Below, piece after piece: positions 11,283 through 23,125 of a DNA stretch of 64,000 nt. Numbering within the stretch: the first letter of the stretch is position 1; each line of letters starts with the position of its first letter. The DNA is from Sarcomyxa edulis (taxonomy: Eukaryota; Basidiomycota; Agaricomycetes; Agaricales; Mycenaceae): assembly GCA_009761415.1 (NCBI GenBank), contig QUOL01000019.1:124001-188000 (forward strand). The letters are read 5' to 3'. The notes beneath the pieces are model-generated. The model ran no database searches. It had not been told where the DNA came from and worked only from the letters and a program-made list of their open reading frames with translations. The translations under genes were made by a program, and so were the position numbers.

Positions 11283-14232
11283 TATGTCCGATTCTATCGA
11301 AAAGCCCATCGACGAAAAGCGGGACTCGTCCACGAGTGTTGTCGTTCGTGAACACTCGGACATTGACTTGTTGTCATATCACGAGTATCGCGCGGGCCGT
11401 CTGATTATCGATCCCCAGTACGTCTATCGAACCACTAGCATTATTATTCTGTCCTGGCACTGACTCGAAACGATTCAGAGAAGCTAAGATTGAACTGGGC
11501 GACTCTGTCGCAGCAAGATTGAAACTTTCAGAGGATGGGACGAAGGTCCTTTGGCCCCAACCAACGGATGACCCGGAGGATCCACAAAACGTAGGTTTAT
11601 TTCTATCGTCAAGTATAGAGCTAAGATCCCAACAGTGGTCGGACGTACGCAAAAATCTGCAATTATTCATCATCACTTTAGCTGCGATAGTACCTGATTT
11701 TGATTCTGGAATTGGTTTGTATATTCCCTTACAAATATATCCATGTCGAATACGCTCTCATCTGTATGACTTTGCGTGCGTGCGTAGGTATCGCCGGAAT
11801 CTTCGCCTTGGCCAAACAATTCAATACCACGACTGGGGTCATCAATAACCTCACGTCAAAGTAAGTGTTTTTCGTAATCTAGATAGCGATATGACTGATG
11901 GGGATCTAGTTGGAGTATTTTCTTGCTAGGTATGCTATTCGCACTCCACATCACATGTCCGAGAAATTGAACTCAGGTCATTTAGGCTGGGGAGGTATAT
12001 TTGCTGTGATGCTAATGCGAAGATATGGCCGCTTGCCGATTCTATTCTGGTCGCAGGTGAGATATGACACCTTTCGGTCTTTCCTTCAAATTAAATTGAG
12101 TTCTTTCCAGTTATTAGCACTCGGTTTCTTAGTTGGTGCTACCTTTGCACCGACTCTCAAAACCTTCACAGGTATGATTTCAATTGAACCTTGGCTATAT
12201 GAAGCTTATACTCCATCCAACAGCCATGAGATGTCTGACGGCTATATTTGGGTATGTGTACTCAATGCAGCTTTGTTGCTCGGAAATCTCATGCGACATG
12301 GTCTAGAACGGCTCCTCAAGTCACGGTGTGTACCAGAACTTCAGCTCATGTCCTTTCATTGATCATCCGACGCATCTTTCGACAGGGTCTATACGTTGTT
12401 ACGGATCTATTCCCGTTCCACATGCAAGCTCGTAAGGCAAGCACATCATTGTGTTCACCTGCTCCGATGTTGATACTCAACTCCCGTTACAGCTGAACAT
12501 CTGGACTATGGGCTTCATCATCTCGCCTTTTTTATCCCCCTTCGCGTTTGGATTTCTTGTCGCTCGTACTACGTATGTTTGCCAATATTTATCATCATCC
12601 TGTTCATAACTAATCTATTTGTCCCTTAGTTGGCGCTGGGCTTACGGAATAGGTTCCATTTACGGGGCTATAGTTGTTGGCCTCATCGCCCTGTTCGGGG
12701 AAGAAACGTATGTTTGGTCTATGAATCTGTCCCCCGTCTTTGAATTAAGCTTCAACACTCCACAGGATGTACGATAGGACGCTCAAACCCATACCCCCCC
12801 GGCCAACGACAGGGCTACGCTACCGTATCGAAACATTGATCGGCATAACGGGCTCCAAGATGGCAAAGTACCGTACTCCTTTCTCACAGGCAGTGCTTTC
12901 CCCCATCAAAGTTGTCTGGAGACCTCATCTGCTTAGTATACTTCTATTTGAGGTCAGTACAGTCTTGTCATTGCCATACGTTGATCAGGCGATTAACATG
13001 TACTTCACAGGCAATGGTATTTGGTTTTAGTGTTCGTTTTCTTCAGAGTCGTTCGTTTTCAATCATCTGACTAGCATCATCATCATTTTGTAGATTGGTA
13101 TCAATGTGCGTCAGATTGTTTAGCTTGTTGATCCATAATCAAGATTTTGGCAATATTCTAGGTGGTACGTGTATATAGCACGGCTTCTAATGGGTGTCAA
13201 CGATGCTTAACATTGTTTAGACCAACGCTGTCTTTCTAGGCAGCCCGGCTCCAGTGGGATTCGGCTTCTCACAGTTTGCTGTGGCAGGAGCCTATGGGAC
13301 ACCCATTGTAAGGAACACGCCAGCCCTCTCGATCTAACCCTGTAACACGGCTTCTAGGTTGCTGTCCTCCTCGGAGAAATAGTAGGCCGGTATACCAACG
13401 ATTGGATCATGAATTTCACCGTTAGAAGAAACAATGGCGTCTTCGAGGCAGAAAGTAGACTCTGGTGCGTTTCAGATTATTTATCACAACACTGTTTGCC
13501 TTCTAAATTCTGTCGAAGGGCTTGCTACATTGCTATGCCTCTCTATATATGTGGATTCGTCACTCTAGGAGCAGGGATACAGAAGCGACTTAGCATTGCT
13601 GCACTTATCATGGGTTGGGGTATTGCGGAATTCAGTCAGTCAAATTTGACACAGATTTCGACCTTGATCTGATGCCGAAAATGATAGGTGTCATGATCAA
13701 TACTGTAGCTGTCGTGAGTCCACCATTTCATGATACATCGATAATCAAGATCAAGACTGAACTGGTCGACAGTACGCATATTTGAACGACTCATTCCCAA
13801 AACACCAAGTTCGATCTATGTTTTTCTTTGGCGTGTGCCCTGTGCTTACACTTGACCGTCAGGGCGAAATCAGTGCTCTCATCAACCTAGCAAGAACGCT
13901 CGGCGGTATGTCCGCCCCTCTCATCGACAGAGAACCTTTTTCACTGAAATTGTGTGTCTACCCAGGCTTCTCCGTTGCATATTTCCAGGTACCGTGGGCC
14001 ACCAAACACGGCGCTCTCCAAACATTTGGGGTAGAGGCAGCGTGAGTATTTTATTGGCTGCATTGTTCGGAAATACTGAATTTATCCTACAGGATTGTAG
14101 TGGGCCTCTTTTTCCTGATTGTACCGTTCCTACAACTCAAGGGACGCAGTCTACGGGTAAGCAACACCAAGTCATTCATTCGCAACAGATCATCATTAAC
14201 CCCAAAAATTCTAGGATCGTTATTCCTTATGA
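11283..14232 (+). CDS. Major facilitator superfamily transporter
   Basis: Multi-exon gene for a 12-helix MFS permease of roughly 550 residues. The cytosolic N-terminus starts M-S-D-S-I-E-K-P-I-D-E-K, and an intron after ...L-I-I-D-P joins to Q-E-A-K-I-E-L-G. The fungal MFS signature D-P-E-D-P-Q-N-W-S-D-V-R-K-N is rebuilt across the next intron. N-N-L-T-S-N-W-S-I-F-L-L-G and the motif-A-like M-L-M-R-R-Y-G-R-L-P follow. The second half includes N-T-V-A-V-Y-A-Y-L-N-D-S-F-P-K-H-Q and F-S-V-A-Y-F-Q-V-P-W-A. The last exon encodes only D-R-Y-S-L before TGA at 14230-14232. This arrangement is common among fungal drug/H+ antiporter-like permeases, but the sequence does not identify a substrate. Adjacent genes are unrelated. 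Inner exon borders are approximate. Confidence 0.88.
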
Positions 14233-14422
14233 TGAGACACCCTACATTATCTCAGATGTGTTTGTTTTCCTTTGTGCCACCGATGTAATCTGATTATCTT
14301 GGGCGGATGATATCCTTTCACGACTCGACATCCATGCCTAGCTCAGAATCCGGATCTGAGTCCATTTGATTCCTCGACATGCGTCGCTTCACCAACCTAC
14401 ACACCAGTTCAACAAGCCAAGA

Positions 14423-15912
14423 TCAATGAGAAGAAGCTGAGACTGAAGCAGAGGCGTGTGCGTACTTTTCGAAAAGATCCAACGGGCCCAGACCTCCACT
14501 TACCATTGAAATATTGGGATCCGAGTGTGTATTTGCAGTAATCATCTTTTGGTCGGTACTATAACCAACGATAGGAATCCATGTACTCAGCGGGCTCGTT
14601 CCAGGCTCGTAGCTCGCCTGAGCAATATAGAGCAAAAGTCCGTCCGCTTTGACTAACACAGGAATAGTGGCCGTCGCCGTATCTATGTCCATCATCGTGT
14701 CCGTGTTCAGAGACGGGATATGGATATTGATGGTCCTTGAAGATCTGGCTAGAGGAATGATCTGAGACGAAAGAACAGGGTATGTGGTAATAGTATGATA
14801 GGGTATAGGAAGAAATGTCACGGGGTAAGGGAATTGATGTTGTGTTTGGGGTTGCGTTGTGGAAGGACCATCGGGGCGAACGTCTATGATTGATGGGATC
14901 CATTGAGGAAGTTCCGCTAATCGCGTGTCACGCCACCAAAACCTAGAAATGAAGACTGGATTAGCCTAGCAGTGACCAGTGATACAAAGGGCAAAGGATA
15001 CCTAAATCCTGTTTCGCAGTCTCCTACGTCTTGACCCTTCCATTTGACGACGTCCAGTACATGGAGAATACCGTTGTCTTTCCAGTTAGGGTCCAAAATG
15101 CAGTCTAGTATCGTCGACGGAGGAAGCGATGACGGAAACCGAGGGATCAGTGATTTACCCAGGACACGGGATCGTAGAGTAGTGTTGGGCACTGTTGGTC
15201 TGGTAAGATTGAAGTCTCTACTAAGAGGGCTAAGGATCGAGCCACGTACCCGCTCCTGCCAATCCTGCGGATTGATGCGTTACAGCCAGACATCGTTTAC
15301 CTACTGGGACAGGTGCCACTGCGACCCATCCATTTTCCAGATCATCCGGTAGCCCATCGTTAGACAGTCCGTCACCAGTGGTAGGCCATGCATCATCTTC
15401 ATTCATCTCCAACAATTCCGCGTACATACACTTGTCTGCCCATTTGTTTGGCTTGCCTCGTGCTTTCCGCTTGTGTTTTGATTTCTTCTTGACTCCGCTT
15501 TTGATCTCCTGTGTAGGTTCTATGATAGTACTAGAAGAAGATATGGGCTCCAACATGGGGGCAAAGTTGCTCAGCCCTTCGCGAAGGATTTCTGGGCCAT
15601 CTTGACCCATTTCTGCTTCGCCTTCATCATCGGACGGACCAAGGGTCAATTCAGCGAACAGATCTAATTGTCTCGAAGAATCGATTCGTCGTGCGCGTCT
15701 CTACATAGAATAGTATGAGGAAGTGCATAGTATGGGAACGCATTCGAGACGCACGCGTTTCTGCTCCTCTAGCGCCTATTTGAAAATAAGGAGATAGCAA
15801 GCGCGTAAGAGAGAAATCGACGTACCTTGGTACGTCTGAACTCCTGTGAGACAAGTTTGTCGCTGATGGCAGTTGGAGGAAGCTTGTAGGATGATTTCCT
15901 TGCAGCGGACAT
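14423..15912 (-). CDS. Snurportin-1-like snRNP nuclear import adaptor
   Basis: Adaptor that binds the trimethylguanosine cap of spliceosomal snRNPs and links them to importin-beta. It begins at 15912 with M-S-A-A-R-K-S-S-Y-K. The N-terminal region rebuilt over two introns (F-R-R-T-K-A-L-E-E-Q-K-R-R-R-A-R-R-I) is basic and helical, like an importin-beta-binding domain. An acidic and Lys-rich linker follows. The cap-binding half matches the snurportin pattern: G-W-V-A-V-A-P-V-P-V-G-K-R-C-L, then T-I-L-D-C-I-L, H-V-L-D-V-V-K-W-K-G, D-C-E-T-G-F-R-F-W-W, and V-K-A-D-G-L-L-L-Y-I with P-G-T-S-P-L-S-T-W. The intron between G-L-A-G-A and V-P-N-T-T-L uses donor GTACGT and an acceptor ending CCAACAG to keep frame. 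Stop TGA is at 14423. Downstream of, and on the same strand as, the decarboxylase. Confidence 0.82.
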
Positions 15913-16154
15913 GGCTATTGCGGATTGGAATTTGTAGATTTTATTCTGACATTTCTGCGAGTTTGCATCTCGTGGACCAGCCAAACACGGTCACGGCTCT
16001 CCGCGTCCAGTCACAATGTCACGGCTTTCCAACATCTCTTGAGCACTCAGAGAGTTGTCTTATGCGACTAGGACTGACATAAGATGCATTCGGAGAATGA
16101 TAACGGTCTTCAGCTAAGTAAGTATACAACGTCCAGGCCGGATATCCAGAAGAT

Positions 16155-18964
16155 TCAGCACTGTCGAGAAAACCCTGCCTGTTCTTGGCTCTTCTCTTCC
16201 CCACTAGTCCCAAAATTGTCACTGTTAGGTCTACCGTGCTCCTTGTCGGGCTGGTGCATGACTTGACTTCCTGAAGTCAGCATCGCAGAGCCTTCGGGGC
16301 CTACACGAGAAAAGATCGACGTTAGTCTGTGTCTCTTTTCCGATTGCAAAGTGATGGGTGCCACTCGAGGCGAAACAAAACCGCGCAGAAGCCCAGTAAT
16401 GTCGATGAACAGGATAATATGAAAGATGAATAACAAAGATGCCCATCCGAGGTTGAAAGAAGCTGAAAGAACGGAGATGAAGGAAGAAGAAGGAATGGAA
16501 GCCCGTCCAGGAGAAGAAGATTCCTTGGACGGAGAACTTTGCAATGGCCACGATGACGTACTCATGAGAGTCTCTGTAATTTCGAGAATATCGACAACGA
16601 GACGTTCGGTGAGGTCCTCGCTCAGGGTCTCACGGACTAGAAAGTTGATGATGAGTAGAATTCTGACACAATGACAAATCTACTCACCGACAACACGAAG
16701 CATCTCTACATCAGCATCTCTGCCTTTTGGAGCCTAAATGTCAGAGGTCAGAAAAACTGAAACCACTTGAGAACTCTATCAGAAACAGACCCCGTAATTG
16801 GGAACGATCCAACCTTTGGTCCTCAACATGGACTGTACGAAGCAGTGAAGATACTTTGTTGAGTTGCGCTATCAGGCATGAAAAACAAGTGTAGCGCACC
16901 TGTACCCATTCCTGTTTGACGTGCGGATACGTCTCTTTGAAGTCATCCGAAAACCTAAGATACGACTGAGCTCTTTGAAGCTAAACATCATCAAGGAGAG
17001 TATCCAGACCGGAATGCAACAACAGGAAGGCCCCTCTGATAGAATTCGGGATCATCTTCGCTCTCAAGCGAGCCTCCAGCTTTGTGAATGCCTTGGGCAG
17101 CTTTACCCGAAGCGCCAATTGGAGTGGCAGGCTTGTGGATGTTACTCAAAACCTGAAAACGTTATGAGATGGGGAGAAAGCCCTACATAGGAGGAATTGT
17201 ACGTACTTTGAAATAACTGCTCTCGAGCGCCCGAGACAACAACCTGGCATTGCGCAAATCCTTGATGGCAATCTTCCTGTATCCCTCGAAACCCAGATTC
17301 AAGAAATTGAACATTTGCGAGATGATTGGCGCAGCCGGTTTGGAGAAGTTCAGGGTAAACGAGTATTCGGTACTGCCGAGGTAATCTAACGGATAGTCAA
17401 TTTTACATCCCACTTGTAGATTGAATGTAAAATCTCACGAAGTTCAAAAATGAGATCTTTATGCAAAAGACATTCGTCTCTCCAAAGGACCCAGCCAAGG
17501 CCGGCATAGACCTAATGAAGAGAGTGAGACATGGCAGACGAGAAAGACGTAGCTGCTTACCAGGCCAAATTTATGGCCTGACGTGTTGATCGAATGCACT
17601 CTGGGAATTTCGAAACTCCATTTATAGTCCGCTATTGGTTGAGATCATCAGTTTTATTGCGCATTCGGAGTAAAGTATTTCGGATGCTTACGATAAGCAA
17701 AAGGGCTGAAAAATCCGCCAGAAGCACCATCGACGTGGATTGGGATGTCGAGCCCAGTCATAGCCTGCAACTCGTCGACTGTAACAAGCATGCATCAGCT
17801 AGTCAGTGCACGATAAGTCGAGTTGAGGGGACTCACGTAAATCGCTCATTTCTTGAACATTTTCGAAGTGACCGGTGTACGTGCTTCCGAGAATCACCAT
17901 CACGCCGATGGTGTTTTCGTCAATGAACTAGACGGCTGGATGTAAGTGATGCCCTGTCCAAGTTCTGATGTGAGAAGTACCTGTATCGCATCGGCAGGTT
18001 TCATGACAAAGTCAGTCTCGGCGCTGACAGGAACCAAGCGAGCCTCCACATCCCAGTATCTAGACGATCGAACAGTCAGCGGCCCATAATCCTCCTGATC
18101 AACAATGCATGACCATATGCATACCTGGCGAACTTCTCGAGGGCCACCTGAGCGTTGGAGCCAAAGACAATATTGGGATGATAATAGTCTTTCCCAGCAA
18201 GTTTACGGCTTTCTTGCCAGCGCTTCTTCATGGCTAAGCCACCGAGCATGATAGCCTCCGACGACCCAGAAGTTGCCGTTCCAATCACTTTAGAGCCTTT
18301 TGGTGCTTTCCACAAATCGGCCACTGGATGATCATGGTTCAGACGACATCATGGAGGGAGACTGCGTGGACATACACATAGAAATGCAACGATTGTGAAT
18401 AATTTGAGTCGCAGGATATTCATCAAGATCGACCGCATTTTTGTTGATGTTTTCCATAATCTGCAAGTTCCGCATTAGAACGACGTTGCAATATGTTAGA
18501 CTCCACGTTTGACTTACGAGCTTTTCAGCCTCTTCAGGCATGTATGTGTGCACAAATCTATAGATCTACCGTCAATAACCTCCAGATGGACGGAGGAAGA
18601 GGACCTACGAAGCTAGGTTCAAGGTGGGGTTCCCGTCTAATTGACCTGTGGTAGAAGCATTATATGACGAAGTGTGTTTCAAAAATCTGTATCGATGCTT
18701 ACATTCGTCGTGCAACAATTGATATGCAGATCTAGAGGGAATCCCAGCACGAGGGAGAGTATATTTTGGCACTGTAGCCCCATCTTCGTCGCGGCTCCAT
18801 GACTGGTGCAGGGTAGCTCTCGAGTGGTTCGTTATGTGTTTTTTGTGGGGATGGTCTTTGGATTTCTCGATGACCTCATCGGCATTGACTGTGGTCAATC
18901 GTGCACGTTAGCCAGCGGTAATCGAGAGGCGCGAAAGGCGCTCACTGTGGCGCGAAAGAGACAT
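16155..18964 (-). CDS. Glutamate decarboxylase, PLP-dependent
   Basis: Converts glutamate to GABA and CO2; the cytosolic entry step of the GABA shunt. The start is a short first exon at 18964 (M-S-L-S-R-H) joined across an intron ending CCACAG to [10 protein letters not shown]; the in-frame TTG nearer the second exon is not a plausible start. Family blocks: [16 protein letters not shown], the cofactor aspartate region [10 protein letters not shown], and the cofactor lysine in [13 protein letters not shown]. About nine or more introns. As read, the C-terminus continues past E-I-T-E-T-L-M for about 135 residues, including a hydrophobic run ([11 protein letters not shown]), to TGA at 16155. An unspliced intron is possible there, since an acceptor-like CGTGTAG lies before G-P-E-G-S-A-M. 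The family usually ends in a short soluble tail, so the 3' model is uncertain. Confidence 0.9.
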
Positions 18965-19702
18965 AGTGCGAGAATGTGGACTGGAGGGTATAGCTATGCA
19001 GTAGGAACTGGGTTGAGTGGATAAAAATGACTTTGAGTTATGCTCGGGTTGTATCTGGCACTATATATACCAGCGGGGACTGGTATGCCTGATCTATCAC
19101 CTGAACACATCGTGCTGTAAAAAGATGCCCTAGCAGGAATAAAACAAGCCTCGTGGTACTCGTCAATTCATCAGTTTGACTGCGTACCTGCATACTCATG
19201 ACGCAAAAGCACACGTTCACCGCGTAAAGGCGGAGGATTGTGTGCACTGGAGAGCTTTAATGACCATGACCATGAGAGGATGACGGAGAATGTGCGTAGA
19301 CGTGAGCAAACAGAAGATAGGATCCAGATGAATGAAATATGCATCGAGGCATTTGCACGAAGTTGAGACTATATAGAGCAATGATTCAGTTGGTCGCGCA
19401 AAGGCTCCAAGATTAGGTCTCGTTCAGCAGACAAGATGCATGGTTGTCCCTAGATGTTCACTCAGGTCGCCGATATACCTTAAACCGGCCTCATGATTCA
19501 AGAAGTGTATGAATAGCATCTGCTTTCAATCCAGGTCAGTATTGAAATAGGACGACGCGGAGTTAGTTCTCACCAGTCATGACTGGTACTTCTAGAACTT
19601 TCAAGTGCAGGTTGATTCTCAGCAGCGTGTATTTACGTAAATTTAGGACCAACGCCCACATATTGAGAGAAAGATGGATATATCCTGGATAAGAACAGGG
19701 AA
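18965..19702. other. Intergenic, promoter side of glutamate decarboxylase
   Basis: 738 bp with no convincing gene. It holds a TATA-like site at 19062-19069 on the decarboxylase side and the uL16m 3' flank on the other. Confidence 0.55.
19062..19069 (-). promoter_or_regulatory. Putative TATA box of glutamate decarboxylase
   Basis: TATATATA about 98 nt upstream of the ATG at 18964, consistent with a 5' untranslated region of roughly 65-70 nt. Confidence 0.45.
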
Positions 19703-20530
19703 TCATAGTGAAACAGTCTGATTTGCAACCTCTACAGGCGGCTGCGACGGGTCGATGGTATCAGTAGTCTCTGGTGTAGGCTTCGGTGGATGAAGGATGA
19801 GATTTCCGAGTCGTGGAGGCGTCGAGCGATTGATAAATTCCATCGTCGTTGGCAATTTACTGCAAGCCTGGCGGAAAGCTACACGCATAAAAGGTTATAT
19901 GGATGAAAAGAACGTGCTAGCAGTAGCAGTCACCTTCTCTCGCCAACTCCTCTCGAATAGGAGGGCCCCCAATCTCAAAAATAACGCGTCCCTTCGGCAC
20001 ACTACAGGTGCGGAATTAATTTGGCGTAAAATAATGTTAGATCAAAGGTGCCCACCGAGTAGCCCAGAACTCAAATGTTCCCTTACCCTTACCCATACGA
20101 GTTTCATTACCCTGTTAACTTCAAGTTAGGTGGAGTGACGAGTATACTAGGGTCGAGTACATACCTTAATGCAAACCGGGATATCCGGAAACAACCTCAG
20201 CCATACCTGGGCACCCTTGATGATCTTCATCTTCCTTTTAATGACCTCTTCCGCTGAAAGCAGCTGTTTTTGAGTGATACGGGCTCCATTTCCTTTAATC
20301 CTGATGCCCCACTGCCCGAACGCTAGTGTTGTGCCTTTGATAGAACCTCCAATAGGTATAGGTATGGTTCCTTTATGCCGTTTAATGAACTTGATTTTCT
20401 TGGGTGCCAATGCCGAACGGTGTCTGGCAAAGATGCTAAGTGGTCCTAGCGAGGAGGAGACCTGCTGGGAAACGGCAGGCTGCCTGCACAAGCCGAGTAG
20501 CGACCGGGAGGGCAGGAGAGAAGAAAGCAT
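19703..20530 (-). CDS. MRPL16: Mitochondrial large-subunit ribosomal protein uL16m
   Basis: Structural protein of the mitochondrial large ribosomal subunit near the peptidyl-transferase centre. The chosen start at 20530 (M-L-S-S-L-L-P-S-R-S-L-L-G-L-C-R) gives a basic, amphipathic mitochondrial targeting sequence; an in-frame ATG 48 nt upstream is less likely. The mature part carries the L16 pattern: K-F-I-K-R-H-K-G-T-I-P, G-S-I-K-G-T-T-L-A-F-G-Q-W-G-I, then over introns E-T-R-M-G-K-G-K-G-T-F-E-F-W-A and V-P-K-G-R-V-I-F-E-I-G-G. About four exons; stop TAA-side end at 19703. The tail T-T-D-T-I-D-P-S-Q is a fungal extension. Its start is 83 nt from the PRP3 start on the other strand, so the two likely share a bidirectional promoter. 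Confidence 0.9.
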
Positions 20531-20613
20531 TGGCGAGCACAGCCACATACTCTCCTGGCCTTCTCTTGAACGACTCACTCGCCTGGTTCAAGTCGTTGTT
20601 CATCGTCTTCAAC

Positions 20614-22999
20614 GATGAGCGACAAGAAACGTGCCTTCGATGGCACCGGAGAATCACCCACAAGCAAGAAACTAAAAAGGTCCGTTATTCTCCAAGCTTT
20701 TGGTCTCATCGTGTTCATGTTTTTCTCATTTAGCGATGTGAGTACCCGTCTATCATCTTCCCAAGGTGAATTTACACTTCCAAATATCTTCTAACACGTT
20801 CTATAACCTCTTTTGCGTCTCAGACACCATCTAATGGCGCATCGAAAGCTCCTGTCAGTGTAAGTAAACCCATAAACCTCCTAGCAATACTGCTTATCTG
20901 ACGTGCAACTACCAGACGGGAGATCCCCTCATTGCTCAGAAACGGGCGGAGATTGCTGCCAAACTAGCTGCCATGAAGAAAAGTGCTCTTGGCATATCAA
21001 CGTCTCTTTCAGCGTCTCTACCACCTAAGCCGGCGCCCATCTCGTCGGCAACTGTATCCAGCGGTCCCACACCTTCTACTGGATCGCCTGCTCCAGGATC
21101 TCCATCTGTAACCGACGACCTTGCTCGTAGAGTCGCGGAGGCCAAACGGCGCGTTGCAGAGGCTCAGAGCAAACTTGCAATCAAGGACAACCCGTACATG
21201 GTGCGTTATTGTCATGTTTTGTAGAAAATTACCCACTCAGTTCATATATTTTCAGTCGATGCCTCAGACGGGCAAGAAGAACCGTCCCGTTGAACCTTCG
21301 CAGCAAGGAGCTGGTTTGAAGATGGCAGCTCACCCGCTTCTCCTCGACACAACACCTGCCGTTCCACAGTCCAAGAAGGATCGTTATAAGCCCATGCAAC
21401 CCAAATTTGCATCTATCAAGGTGTGTTAGCGTAAATACTCTAGTAGCCTGCTATCTCATCGTCGTCTCAACCCTCTAGGCCAACACGAGGAATGCACCGA
21501 CTCCACCTCCTCCTCCACCTCCAGTCCCAACAATCGAGACGTCTTCAAATCCTTACGCTTCTTCATCTTCGACGTCTAAAGATACCGGATTCGACGGTGC
21601 ACCGAAAGAACGTGCTGGACGCAGTTTCCGGTTCAATCCAAAAGGGAAGTATGTCCAACTCGGAAACCAAATGCGCCAGGACAGTCAACTGGAGGCACTC
21701 AAGCAACGTATTGCCGAAAGCGCACGGAAGGCTGGCTTGGATACCGAGTTTGAAACTTTGGAAAAGAACATTCGAGTGAGTTTCCTATCGTGACTTGTCT
21801 TCTAACTCTATTCGCAGCTGACTTGCAATTAGCGAGCTCCACCCCCGGATGCAGAATGGTGGGATGCAGCTCTGCTTCCGCATAAGACGTATGACGACTT
21901 GTCTTTTGGCTTGTCAGAGTTAAAGATACACAACGACGATTCACCCATTACTATCTATATCCAACACCCAATTCCTATCCCTGCTCCTGGGGATAAGAAT
22001 AAGATCGAGTTGAAGCCTCTCATGTTGACAAAGAAGGTAATGATTGGTGCTTTCGTTCTTTGGTCTATGGATCTCATTCGTCGTTTATTTTTAAGGAACA
22101 AAAGAAGTTGAGGAAACAGCGCCGTCAAGCTGAACTCCAAGACAAGAGAGATAGAATTCGTATGGGTCTAATCCCTCCGGACGCTCCCAAAGGTAAGTCT
22201 TAACTCGCTTTTGCTTAGGACTTCTCTGATTTATGGTGTCCTTCGTACAGTCCGCCTAGCGAACCTCATGAAAGTTCTTACCTCTGACGCCGTACAAGAT
22301 CCGACTCGTGTCGAAGCTCGTGTCCGCCGCGAAGTTGCCATGCGAAGACATGGCCACGAAAAGATGAACGCGGAACGTAAGTTGACGGACGAGCAAAGGA
22401 GAGAAAAGATCGAGACCAAGAAGGTCGAGGAAGAGAAGAAGGGAATATACGGTGCTGTCTTCAAGTGCGTAACTTGATCTTTGAAATATGTTTTTTACTT
22501 ATACAATTTCGTTCTCAGGGTCAAGACGCTCTCTGATCCTGCACACCGATTCAAAGTACGAAAGAACGCAGAACAGATGAATCTCACAGGTGTATGCATC
22601 TTTAATCCGTCATTCAGCTTGATATACGTCGAGGGTGCAGCCAAGTTCATCCGAAACTACAAGAAACTTTTACTGCACCGTATTGCGTGGACAGAGGCTG
22701 CGCGACCTCGTGGAGCGGAAGAGGTAGAAATTGAAGGACCCCACTCTGGTGACGAAATGAAAGTCAAGGATAACGAAGGGCCTTCTGGACTCGACGGTGA
22801 AGTAGGGGTGGTAGTCTCGCTGGAAGACAACAAGTGTTTTCTTGTCTGGGAAGGGCAGCTGAGGGACCGAGCGTTCAGTAATTTCAAACCGAAGAGTTGC
22901 CCGACTGACGGAGCTGCTAAGGAGGCACTTGGAGAGAAGTTAAAGGGATATTGGGACCAGGCGAAGAACTGGAAACCTGAGGAGGAGGATTTGTTTTGA
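20614..22999 (+). CDS. PRP3: U4/U6 snRNP splicing factor PRP3
   Basis: Component of the U4/U6.U5 tri-snRNP needed for spliceosome activation. About 620 residues from multiple exons. The start is at 20614 (M-S-D-K-K-R-A-F-D-G). To stay in frame without adding a hydrophobic insert, the model needs a 4-nt microexon, CGAT at 20734-20737, between introns 20680-20733 and one starting at 20738. The N-terminal half is Ala/Pro/Ser-rich with a K-R-R-V-A-E-A-Q-S-K coiled stretch. The PRP3 core region follows: E-W-W-D-A-A-L-L-P-H-K, I-Y-I-Q-H-P-I-P-I-P, L-T-K-K-E-Q-K-K-L-R-K-Q-R-R and P-P-D-A-P-K-V-R-L-A-N-L. The C-terminal DUF1115-type domain spans the last exon, with a family-typical H-R-I-A-W-T. TGA ends at 22999. 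Confidence 0.92.
20734..20737 (+). other. PRP3: Four-nucleotide microexon in PRP3
   Basis: CGAT lies between an acceptor (CTCATTTAG) and a strong donor (GTGAGT). It joins A-A-A-A-G on the left with ACACCATCT on the right to read K-S-D-T-P-S. Skipping both introns together with the microexon breaks the frame. Retaining the 54-nt first intron keeps frame but inserts 18 residues, mostly hydrophobic. Confidence 0.6.
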
Positions 23000-23125
23000 G
23001 CTGGGTTAGTTGCTAATGCTCAGTGCTGTCTGCCTGTATTATTTTAAATGGACGTGACATGCTGTGTCACATTCTTACCCTTTGAGTTCCGATCTCGTCA
23101 CGGTTGAAGCTTGAAGTCCTCCTCC

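Noticed and set aside
18605..18898. Start of glutamate decarboxylase at TTG 18898
   Set aside because: A spliced first exon with a proper ATG at 18964 keeps frame and matches the usual family start.
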